From assembly GCA_030737835.1 (NCBI GenBank), contig CM060849.1, positions 25,056,855-25,120,854 on the forward strand: 64,000 bases of DNA, in the 5' to 3' direction. Position numbers and translations under genes: made by a program. The notes beneath the pieces were generated by a model that saw only the letters and a program-made list of their open reading frames with translations, had not been told where the DNA came from and ran no database searches. The DNA is from Acorus gramineus. Lineage: Eukaryota; Streptophyta; Magnoliopsida; Acorales; Acoraceae. Shown piece after piece: positions 11,801 to 21,305 of the stretch (its first letter is position 1; each line of letters begins with the position of its first letter).

Positions 11801-13898
11801 TGTCTGACCTCCGGGGAGGCCTCCACGCCCGCTCGTCGAATGGCGACCTCCGGGCAATCGTCGACGAGTGCCTCACCCACCACAACGACCTCTTCAGTCT
11901 CAGAGCCTCCGCCACCCACTCCGACGTCTTGCACCTCATCAACGGCACATGGGCCACCCCCGCCGAGCGTTGCTTCCTCTGGATGGGCGGCTTTCGCCCC
12001 TCCGACCTCATTAAGGTCCATAACCCTAATCCGGTGGTCACACACTTACTTAGGAATAGTTTAATAACTTTTTTAATTCATTACTCTTATTAGGTAGCGT
12101 TTAAAAAACGAGTTTGTACACGAATTATACTTTCCAATGGTTCTGAATCTTTTCAGAAATCTAATAAAAACATGTTTTCTGGAAATGTTTTTTAAAAATT
12201 TGTTACCAAACATAGCCTTAGACGAAATGACTTCAATTCATCTTTTTCCCATAATCTATTATAAATTACAATTGAATTCTTTTTCTGAACCAGAGTGACC
12301 AAACTGGTCTTCTAATGAAGCGCATGTAACATGAGCAGGTTTTGATGGCGCAATTGGACCCATTGACGGAGCAGCAGGTCATGGGCATGTGCAGCCTCCA
12401 ACAGTCATCCGAGCAGGCAGAGGAGGCGCTCTCGCAGGGGCTCGAGCGGCTCCAGCACTCGCTGGCTGACACTGTGGCAGGCAGGTCGACGAGCGATGAT
12501 GATGTTGGGGCCTACATGGGTCAGATGACTGTGGCCTTGGGCATTCTCTCCAACCTGGAAAACTTCATCCGAGAGGTTTGATCTATTTCAGTTTTTTTCG
12601 CCTTCTCTTTGCATTCATGAAGATCATACTAAACTGTCATGGTATGGTTGTTTCGAGTTTAGATCATATGGTTATTTTTGTTTGGATGCATTGGACGATT
12701 CTACATCCGTCCGATGCATCCAAAAAATAAAAATAAATAAAAAAAAACAAGCAGAGGATTCATGATTGATTCTTTATAGCTATTGAGGGTCTCTATTCTC
12801 AAAATGTAGGCCAAAAGACTTGAAAATATTGCATAAAGTCCAGTTATGGTCAGGAGTCGCTTAGGCCAATGACCCGGTGATAAATAAAGGAACATCTCTC
12901 TCTGGAGATTCGAGTTTGAGTCCTGCAGACACCCAAACCTAAAACAACGTACACATCTCTGATTTTCATGACTTCTGATTTACAATCCAATCTAAACCCA
13001 TGTTGGCTCATGTCATCTGATATGAGTATGGTCTGACCCACTTTATGTTGGGAGTTTTGTAATTTATTAAAACTCTCTTGTTATAATTCATGGTTAGGAT
13101 GTTTACGTTTTCGTCCCTTTTCGAATCTAGATCTGAATGTCTCAAAATTAAACCAGTTTACTGGTCGACGTTAGTTTTCGTTCAATAATAAGATGACAAG
13201 ATACCCTTTTACTTCTGACATTGAGTGCTATCACTTTTGTGATCGGTCCAATCACTTCAGGTAAACAAATTGATCAATTTTTGTTTTGTTATTAAATATT
13301 TTCCTGGCCATTTAAAAAGGGACCCAACTACCTAACTTTGAATTTGGATAGGCTCTATGGTTAATCATTCTATAAAAAAAATTTAATGAGTATTTGCACA
13401 CCTTGAGTTGTAAGCAACATTCATGGCCCACCATCTGATCTTTCTATCCTAAATGGTAGTAGAAATTTTTTTTTTTTTTTTTTTTGAAAAAAAAATTATA
13501 GTGGATGATTAAATAAACTGATTGGAATAGTCTTTATGCCATGAATAAAAGCATCTTCATGGACTTCAACTAATGGGATCTTCTAACCTGCTTTTAATTA
13601 TTCTAATCATATGATGGTGTTGGCTTATATGGTTTAAATTCACAAAATAAACATGTCTTAGTCTTGCTGAATTTTCTTTATTAGATTTTGCATATAGAAA
13701 TCATTAACCCTAACCTACCTGAAATCTTGATTATTTTTATGATCTATATAGGCTGATAATATGAGACAGGAGACTCTTCACCAAATTCCCCGGATATTAA
13801 CAATCCGGCAAGCCGCTCGGTGTTTCCTAGCGATCGGAGACTATAACCTCCGACTCCGTGCCCTAAGCTCATTATGGGCTTCCCGGCCTCAAGAGTAA
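5835..13898 (+). CDS. TGA-type bZIP transcription factor, TGA9/TGA10-like
   Basis: A bZIP factor that binds TGACG/as-1 elements in the nucleus. The model has 469 aa and 11 coding exons: 5835-5956, 6201-6289, 6648-6727, 7133-7360, 8986-9033, 9447-9506, 10369-10446, 10562-10610, 11744-12015, 12339-12575, 13752-13898. All junctions are GT/AG and phases agree. Residues 1-97 carry the clade-typical N-terminus (SDSGPS, DQEGSAYFGELEEALMQG, PPTLEIFPSWPMRF). A seven-Gln run is at 122-128. The basic region is at 190-211, with N197-x7-R205 in NREAAKKSRLRKK; zipper leucines are L215, L222 and L229. A DOG1-type domain covers about 255-450 (DMEYGRWLEE, RCFLWMGGFRPSD, LDPLTEQQ). Arabidopsis TGA9/TGA10 act in anther development with ROXY glutaredoxins; the same role here is inference. 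The ATG at 5835 opens the conserved ENHRVGE start. Confidence 0.93.
5971..6313. repeat. CT microsatellite and poly-C run in TGA introns 1 and 2
   Basis: A perfect (TC)n tract at 5971-5996 lies just after the exon 1 donor. A run of 16 C at 6298-6313 follows the exon 2 donor. CA/TG and CG alternation occurs at about 6149-6174. Such tracts are length-variable and prone to assembly error. Confidence 0.9.
7872..8462. mobile_element. hAT-like MITE in TGA intron 4
   Basis: The left end reads TAGGCTTGTCAACGGGTC and the right end is its near-perfect inverse. Repeated GACCCG/CGGGTC motifs sit in both arms around an AT-rich centre. The flanking 8-mers are GTTCTAAG (7864-7871) and ATTCTAAT (8463-8470), matching at 6 of 8 positions, consistent with an old hAT 8-bp target duplication. 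No coding capacity is visible. It lies in the intron between exon 4 (ends 7360) and exon 5 (starts 8986). Confidence 0.8.
8590..8774 (+). other. Exon-like open stretch inside TGA intron 4
   Basis: A Gln/His-rich frame runs to a good GT donor at 8775 (includes GQQWYGIADHQHQYQ and LRHRPGFQKLKE). Its end phase (1) does not fit exon 5, which starts in phase 0, and the phase-compatible frame contains a TAA. It could be a poison or alternative exon, or a relic. I left it out of the gene model. Confidence 0.3.
12840..12935 (+). repeat. tRNA-like SINE fragment, TGA intron 10
   Basis: The segment has a B-box-like GATTCGAGTTTGAGTCC and an upstream A-box-like stretch, followed by text resembling the SINE copies at 23.9 and 53.4 kb. 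Similarity is weak and the ends are not defined. Confidence 0.35.
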
Positions 13899-15040
13899 AC
13901 CCTAATTATTTTCTAATCATTTATGCTTCATAAATATTCTCAGCATTAATAATGCAATATATGCTATGATTAGGAACTCGATCACTGAAGAACATCCTAG
14001 TCAAATCACAGACATAAAAGCAACACATCAACAATTTCTACTTGACCACTTCTTAAGTTTCTGAGAAGATCATGGACAGATGAAGATTTTTTTTTTCCTT
14101 GCCAACAAAAGTTTTTCAAGTGAAAGAGATAGACACCAAATCAATATAGTGTGGAGTGACTCATCTTCATGAATTTAAGAGAAAAAAAAAAAATTGAAAA
14201 GAGAGGGATATTGAATAAAGGGGAAAAAAGAACAAAGAGGAGGTTGAGAACAAAACAAAGGAAGGGAAGAGAAAGAGACAAAGGTGGAAAAGAAGGGGTG
14301 TTTGTTGGCTCTTCACTTATTTGAGCAGTTACAAAGGAAAACATTATTATATATGTTGGAGGTGGTCAAGAAGAAGAGCCAAAAAAAAAAAAAAAAAAGA
14401 GAAAAGTTAGCTTTTCTATCTATTGGACTCTCTCTGACAAATACAATGTATTAGATGGATGTGAAGGTGGAATGGTTTTTGTCCTTGATATAATAATAAT
14501 GTGTATGTGGATCTTGTAGGTACCGGTGTGACAAACTTATATGCCTTTATTATCTATTTGATTCGATGAATTTGTGCTCTGGTGGGTATGTGCGTTTAAT
14601 ATCACTTGATTTGATTGGCCTGCTTTTACATGCTAGTTTCAATTAATTGGAATTATTGATGTCTAGATGAGGACCATTTTGATTGATGTAATCTCTCTCT
14701 CTCAAAAAAAAAATAATAATAATAATTGAAGAACAACTTTCATGAGGGTAGTTTACACATATGCCCTACAAATATCCTATGTTTGCATGCATAATATCTC
14801 AGGTCTAATTTAGTAAGGAAACAAATAACAAGTGACAAAGAATAATTTATCATGTTTATTATAAATAATAAAAAAATCAGAATAAACATCATGATTTAAA
14901 ATGAAAAAAAAAAAGAGATTATTTTAAGTCCATGAAAAGGCTAAAATAACATTTATCTTCTTTTTCTTTGATTTTGACAAATATGAATAAACTAATCTAT
15001 AGACTTTTATCCCCTAAGATGGATAAGTTATCCTCACAAT
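13899..15040. other. 3' flank of the TGA gene and intergenic DNA
   Basis: The first few hundred bases are presumably the TGA 3' UTR. A purine-rich stretch lies at 14174-14300 and poly(A) tracts at about 14381-14398. I see no gene, RNA gene or clear transposon end. Confidence 0.5.
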
Positions 15041-15044
15041 CATA

Positions 15045-15400
15045 TCCTTATGCTAAACTAAATCTTAAAAACAATAATTATCTATTTATCCTTCTTGCTA
15101 AACTAGATCTTAAAACCAATGAGTACTAGAGATTGGGGGAGGTTTTGCGCGAGGGCATCAGCGGTTGAGCTTGTGGGGACTAATCTCTTGGTTCAAGACT
15201 AGTTTGGGATTGATGGTTGGTAGAAATCTTGTAGAGATCTCTACAGGTTCCACTCAGCTTTCTCCTTTTGCTTTTATATTTTCTCTTTTGTATTTGGGCA
15301 TCGTTCTTTCTATCTAATACAAAGGCGTATGCCTACCATTTCATTTCAAAAAAAAAAAAAATTATCTATTTATCTTTAACAACTCATATACACTACACAT
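15045..15400 (+). mobile_element. Poly(A)-tailed retroelement 3' end inside a 45-bp tandem duplication
   Basis: A roughly 240-bp insert (15121-15360) ends in a run of A at 15347-15360 and resembles the 3' end of a plant LINE. A flanking unit GCTAAACTAAATCTTAAAA..ATTATCTATTTATC at about 15053-15095 occurs a second time, and the insert splits this second copy (left half 15096-15120, right half 15360-15380). The apparent 15-bp target duplication AATTATCTATTTATC is therefore better explained as part of the older tandem repeat. Confidence 0.6.
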
Positions 15401-16480
15401 ATACTCTAATATACAAAAAGGTATACATGCAAACACGGTTACATGTACCAAGAGAAGAAAAATCCCTATAACGTGACTTCAACATGGGTCAGACATGAAA
15501 ATTTTGCCAATTTGAGTCTCTCAATCATGAATTTATGAATCCAGATTTGATTCAATACTGTTGTTTAAGATGGGATAAGTTTTACTGGCCTGCACTATTC
15601 TTCAACTTGACATTTTCCGGGTGAAATAAACAACCAACAAGTGTAAGATCCAATGCATCTTAGATCACATTTTGCAGGCCTGGTGAGTCCTCTATGAACC
15701 TCAATTGCAATGTATAAAAATACCATATACTCACATGTACAAGGGATGCTATCAATAATACAATGATTTCATGTTTTCCTATGATCCTATCAATGATATC
15801 TACAATGAGAAGAGTATACCAAGAAGTATGTCAAGTGTTTCATGAGATTGTCCAAAAGAATCAGTCAGTTCAGGGTTCAGGCATCTCATATGGAACCTGT
15901 TCAGATACATCAAGTAGAGATTAATTAAAATGAATATAATAATTATAATAGTTATGGTTGAACAAGCTGAATTTTGAAGTGTTCAAGTTGTTAATTATTG
16001 TAAGATATACCATATTTCTTCAACGATGTTAATGGCTTTGAGTAACATGACAGATAAAGAACCACATAATACCGATTAGAAACAAGTAAGGCAAGCTAGG
16101 GAAGGAAGAGAGGAATTTCAAGTTCTTGTCGAGTTCTTGGGAACCTTTGGAAAAGCAAGGAAAATTTTTCATATTAGAAACTTTGAAAACTGCTGCGGCA
16201 GGCAGTGGTGGCTCCATGGATTTTTATAGATGGGGTGATTTCAAAAAAAAAAATTCACAAAATTTTCAAAAAATCTACTCTTACCATATATTTATAAAAA
16301 AAAAAAAAAAAATTCTTCTAAAAATAGAACAACAATTTACATTTATAAAAAGTAAACTATCAAAGAAAGGAGAAGAAAGATTTTCAATATATAAATTTTT
16401 ACAATTGTCCTCGATGGTAACACCGTGAGAGGGGTAATTTGGGAGTTTTAGATCTAGGCTAGACATGATTAACTAGTGGG
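15400..16480. other. Intergenic DNA, no gene seen
   Basis: There are short frames only, with poly(A) tracts near 16240-16310. No recognisable protein similarity, RNA gene or transposon terminus was found. Confidence 0.5.
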
Positions 16481-16639
16481 CTGGTGGAGTCACTGGTAGG
16501 CGGGTGGGCCAGGTTATCATGGTTTGAAAGGGTGACAGTAGTAGTTTTTTTAAAAAAAAATGTGATGGGGTCAATTGACCCCACCACATTATATGTGGCG
16601 CATAATGTAGCGCCGCCCTCAAAGTTCCTGAGAGAGAGT

Positions 16640-16870
16640 TGTGAAATGCATAATTTAGAGAATGATAGTTTACTTGATACATTAAAAAAAGTGCGGCAGA
16701 CATTAATATCTCAAAGTCCATGAGATACAATGTCTTGAAATGCATAATTTGGAGAATGATAGTGTTACCATACAACAATTTTTTAAAAACACTGCGGATA
16801 TGAATGTCTCGAAGTCCATGAGAGATAATGCTATGAAATGCATAATTTAGAGAATGACAAGGCTGCGATG
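16640..16870. repeat. About 96-bp tandem repeat, 2.5 copies
   Basis: The motif GAAATGCATAATTT followed by AGAGAATGA recurs at 16643, 16737 and 16835 (spacing 94 and 98 bp). A second shared block, AAGTCCATGAGA, occurs between copies. The copies differ by several substitutions, so the array is not recent. It sits about 150 bp upstream of the copia element. Function unknown. Confidence 0.8.
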
Positions 16871-17021
16871 TGACCCACAAATAAACCAAATACAGCAGGT
16901 GTACCATTCAAAGCACTTGCCATTGTTAAGTCATATGAGGTATATTGTCTTGAGCAGACATACAAAACATGCAGGGGTCCCTAATGACGGCATAGAGATT
17001 ATACATAGTCAATGAGCAACT

Positions 17022-17197
17022 TATTGGAGTCATTATATATGCCTATTACGCCTATTTCCAGAGGCCCGGGGATTCGGGGGCAACGCCTCCGAAAAGCCTT
17101 TTGGTCTTTTTCTATTTCTAGAGTTTTGTATATCTTGTATTTATATAAAAGAATTTTCGGCCTCTGTTATTGAATATAAGATTATTTCATTTCTTCT
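17022..17197 (+). repeat. 5' LTR of the copia element, with primer-binding site
   Basis: The 176-bp LTR begins TATTGGAGTCATTATATA, matching the 3' LTR at 20820. It is followed at 17198 by TGGTATCAAAG, close to the usual plant copia initiator-Met tRNA binding site TGGTATCAGAG. The canonical TG..CA termini are changed to TA..CT in both LTRs. Confidence 0.88.
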
Positions 17198-17254
17198 TGG
17201 TATCAAAGTTGCAAAGAAACCCTAGGGTTTTACGATTTTGTTTTTTTGTGATTC

Positions 17255-20200
17255 ATCATGGGTTGTGGCGATCACCATTATTTTTTCCTCTCTCAGGTTG
17301 AGATTTGCAATGGAGACCAAGGACACCACCGCACCATTGGTTGTGGAGACCAAGGACACCACATACCATTAGGGCACCATTCTCATGCTCAACTGATTAC
17401 CAATGTGTTCCTCAATGGATGCAACGTCCTGGTCGCATTATGCTCAATTATATTTGGATAGTCGAGGCATGTCAAGCCTCCTTCTTGGCACCATTAAAAA
17501 TCCAATAGACACTGGCGTGGCCTTCAATTAGTGGGAGATTAACAATTGTACGGTTTTAGGTTGGCTCTTCAACTCCATGGAGAACCAGATCTATAATATG
17601 TTCATGTATCATGATACAGTAAGACTCTTTGTGGGCTACGTTGAAGAAGACCTATGGTAATGCCAAGAATGACTCACGGATCTATGAATTGTACAAAGAT
17701 ATTGGATATTGCCCAAGCCACCCAAGGTACCCAATCTGTTACCGATTATTTTATATTTCTTTAGGCTCGTTGGGAGGAACTTGCCAACTATGAGCCTTTC
17801 TCAGAGTTGACTAAAGAGGCTGCCACAATTGTGGTTGGCTAACTAAAACGCCAACAGATGTATGCGTTTCTTATGGGCCTTCAACCAGAGTTCGAACCTC
17901 TTCGTGTTTAGATTCTGAATACCACACCACTTCCTTCTCTATTTGAGGCATTTTCTATTATTAAGGGTGATGAGCATCGCCGACAAATCTCATCCTCAGC
18001 GACCACTGGAACCCTCAGTGATCAGATGACATTGGCAGTCAATTCTAGATATGACTCTTGCAGCCATGGCGATGGTGGTTGCGTCGCGATCGTGGTCATG
18101 GACGTGGACGCAACAATAGTGTGACTTATGGCCACTGTGAAAAAAATGGGCATGAGAAATCCATGTGTTCTCATATTTACCCACAATTGATGAGATCTTG
18201 CAATGTTGGGGCTCCTCCATCTGCCCCTCGTTCTACTGTTGTTGATTCCTTGGTGTTGGGTGATGCTTCTACTGCTCCGTCTAGGTCCTTTGATATGCGG
18301 ACCTTTCAAAATCATATTGATGCCATAGTTCGGGAGAGCCTTGCCTCTCATGTCTCTCATGCTGGTTCTGCTGCTCCTCCTACATCCTCTGTTGCTTCTA
18401 CCTCTACCTCAGGTATACCCTCCTCCGCCTACCATGTTAACCAATCAGGGTCTCCTACTTGGGTCATTGATTCAAGCACTACTGAACACATATCTGGTGA
18501 GTCTCGATTGTTTGCTCCCTCGACATCAGCTTCTATGCACAGAGGTATGTCTTGCTGATGGCTCACGTACACGTGCCATCAGTAAGAGTATTGTTCCTTT
18601 ATCTTCCTCTTTATCATTACGCTCTGTGTTACATGTTCTCAATCTTGCTCTTAACCTTCTTTCTGTTAGCCAATTGACTAAGGTTTTGAACTGCTCAGTG
18701 ACTTTTTACCGTGATCATTGTGTTTTTTAGGACCTGAGTACACAAAGGATTTTTGGCAAGGGATATGTGAGAGATGACCTTTACATCTTTGGAGAACCGA
18801 TGCTTCCATTTTGCCCACCGATTATTCGCATAATTTTCTTTTACAAGCTCTAGATTTATGGCATGCTCGTTTAGGACATGCCAATTTCTAGCATCCCTAT
18901 TTTTAATTTCCTGCTTTTCATTCTTCATGTAAGACTCATAAATTTCAATGCGTTTTGTGTGAGCTTTCTAAACATACACGTACTACTTATATTTCTTGCA
19001 TGAATAAAGCTTGTGGGCTGTTTGATTTGATTCATTCTGATGTGTGGGGTCCCTCTCCTATTACTGCTTTTGGTGATCATAAATATTGCTTGACATTCAT
19101 TGATGATTTTTTTAGGTATACTTGGGTTTATCTTCTTAAATCTCGCTCTGATGTATCCTGTCAATGTGTTAATTTTTTGTGCATGATTAAAACACAATTT
19201 AACATTACAGTCAAAATTACCAGGTCTAATATGTGGGATGGGGGGGGAGTATGTCTCGGATTCTTTTCGGTCTCATCTGAATGAGTTGGGAATCCTCTAA
19301 CAGTTGACTTGTCCGTATACACCCAAGCAGAATGGGGTGGCGGAACGCAAGAATCGTCATCTCACGAATGTAGTTCGTTGTCTCCTTTGAGGAATGAATG
19401 TCCCTAAGTCCTATTGGAGTATAGCAGTCCTCACTACTGCTTTTTTTATTAATCAGACTCCTAGGCGTACTTTAGGAGGTCAAGTTCCTCTACATTTTTG
19501 TATCCTGGTCGTACTCTTTTTCCCACCACTCCATGAATCTCTGGGTGTACTTGTTTTGTTTAAGGGGCTCTCACGCACCAAGCTTGATGACAAGTATGTA
19601 CGTTGTGTTTTCCTTGGTTATTCCATCATGTCCAAAGGTTATAGATGCTATGATCCTATTTCTCAGAGACTATTTCATTCCCTTGATGTTACATTTTTCG
19701 AAGATGTACCATATTTTTCTGACATGGTTATGCAACATTCTTCTTCGCCAGTTCGACCATCATTATTTTTTCAGTCATTATCTTCACCACAGCCACTGTC
19801 GCCACCACCACAGTCTCCTCTTATTGTATACACTCGTAGACCCCGCCCATCTCTCTCTCCTGCTCCCTTGTCGGCATCCTTCTCAAACTCAGGTATGCCT
19901 TCTTCCTTGACCACTCCACATTATGTTCCTGATTTGCTTCCATCTGACTCTAATGTGCCTATTGCTCTTCGCAAAGGTCGTCAGAGTTGTGTCACTATTT
20001 ATCCTCTTGCCCAGTTTGTTTCTTATAAGAGACTTTCCGATTCCTACAGAGCTTACCTGGCTGCTACATCGTCTATCCATATTCCTCATACTGTTACTGA
20101 AGCACTACAGGATCCTCTATGGAACACCGCTATGACCGTAGAGATAGATGCCTTACAGAAAAATCATATGTGAGAGCTAGTTGATCTTCCGCCGGGGAGA

Positions 20201-20790
20201 GGACCGTTGGCCGTCGATGGGTTTTCACAGTAAAACACAAGGCTGATGGGGCTGTTGAGCGGTACAAAGTGCACCTTGTAGCAAAAGGCTTTACTCATCA
20301 GATGGATGTGAAAAATGTTTTTCTTCACGGCGACCTGACAAAGAAAATTTATATGGATTCTCCGCTTGGATTTCGTCTTCAGGGGGAGTATTCCGGAAAG
20401 GTGTGTCTCCTTCTCAAGTCTCTATATAGACTGAAGTAGTCTTCGAGAGCATGGTTTCAGAGGATCTTCTGCTGAGGCTGAGTATCGTGTCATGGCCCAG
20501 GGCACATGTGAGATTATTTAGTTGTGCTCTCTTTTGACCAAGTTGGGATTCCTTGTAGCTGATTCATCTACTTAGTTTTGTGATAATCGATTTGCCATTA
20601 TGCTTGCCTCGGACTCGGTTCTTCATGGGAGGTCCAAACACATTGAGGTTGATGTTTACTTTCTTTGAGAGAAAGCACAGTCGAGCACCATTGACACAAT
20701 TTGTCTCATCCAATGCGCAGCTTGCTTATATGTTCACCAAGTTCGTTGGTCCTCTGTTATTTGTTCTAGCTTGACCAAGCTGGGCTTGAT
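17255..20790 (+). pseudogene. Broken copia gag-pol polyprotein
   Basis: Recognisable blocks appear in order across several frames. The gag zinc knuckle at about 18125-18170 reads YGHCEKNGHEKSMC, in which the first Cys of CX2CX4HX4C is Tyr. The protease block (WVIDSSTTEH, about 18460) has lost the usual DSG. The pre-integrase block LWHARLGHANF is near 18857. The integrase core (HSDVWGPSPI, FIDDFFRYTWVY) spans 19030-19150 and PKQNGVAERKNR is near 19325. Reverse transcriptase survives only as the VFLHGDL..LYRLK block (20310-20440). RNase H (AEYRVMAQGT, SKHIEVDVYF) covers 20475-20670. Stops and frame changes separate them. Confidence 0.88.
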
Positions 20791-20819
20791 TGATATCTTC
20801 ACTCTAACTTGAGGGGGAG

Positions 20820-21011
20820 TATTGGAGTCATTATATAGGCATGGTGGGCCTATTTTCGGATGTCCGGGGGTTTGGGAGCAACGCCCCCGGAAGACGTTTT
20901 CTATGGGTTTTTGGTTTTTTTCTATTTCTAGGGTTTTGTATATCATGTATCTATATAAGAGATTTTTCGGCCTCCGTTGTTGAATATGACATTATTCCAT
21001 TTATTTCTTCT
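20820..21011 (+). repeat. 3' LTR of the copia element
   Basis: The 192-bp LTR aligns with the 5' copy, with many substitutions and small indels, which implies an old insertion. It is preceded by the purine-rich tract at 20811-20819 and followed by the CAACT duplication. Confidence 0.88.
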
Positions 21012-21305
21012 CAACTAAAAGCCAAATATGATGCTCTTTTTGTCATTATTCAGAGAACAACCAAATATGAGGTCTTAAATTATCTTATAATGATAAGATA
21101 GTGAATAATTATATAGAGTACACAAAGCACAACAAAATGTGATCTAGTTCAGAGGCAGGAAAATTGTATCGAGTAGAGAAACAAAAAAGAAAATTCTTGC
21201 TTATATGTTTATAATCATATGTTTCAAATTAAATATGACTTCGTCGTGGAAAAAAAAGAAAAGAGAACCATAGACTTGCCTTCTTTATCAAACTTCTTTT
21301 GGGGC

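Larger units (their letters stand above)
17022..21011 (+). mobile_element. Dead Ty1/copia LTR retrotransposon with 5-bp target duplication
   Basis: The whole element is 3,990 bp and is flanked on both sides by CAACT (17017-17021 and 21012-21016). Two LTRs, a primer-binding site and a polypurine tract (GAGGGGGAGT ending at 20820) are present. Internal coding order is gag, protease, integrase, reverse transcriptase, RNase H, the copia order. It is shorter than a normal copia element because most of the reverse transcriptase region is deleted near 20455-20475. Frameshifts and stops run throughout, so it is not autonomous. Confidence 0.93.

Noticed and set aside
11685-12064. Several overlapping frames of 100-118 codons on both strands
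   Set aside because: They are GC-rich shadows of TGA exon 9; only the 11744-12015 frame has family similarity and correct splice phases.
15076-15374. 15-bp target-site duplication around the poly(A)-tailed insert
   Set aside because: The left copy is part of an older 45-bp tandem unit, so the repeat cannot be taken as proof of the insertion boundaries.
16473-16907. 144-codon minus-strand frame
   Set aside because: It is produced by a 96-bp tandem repeat whose length is a multiple of three in part; no family similarity and no splice partners.
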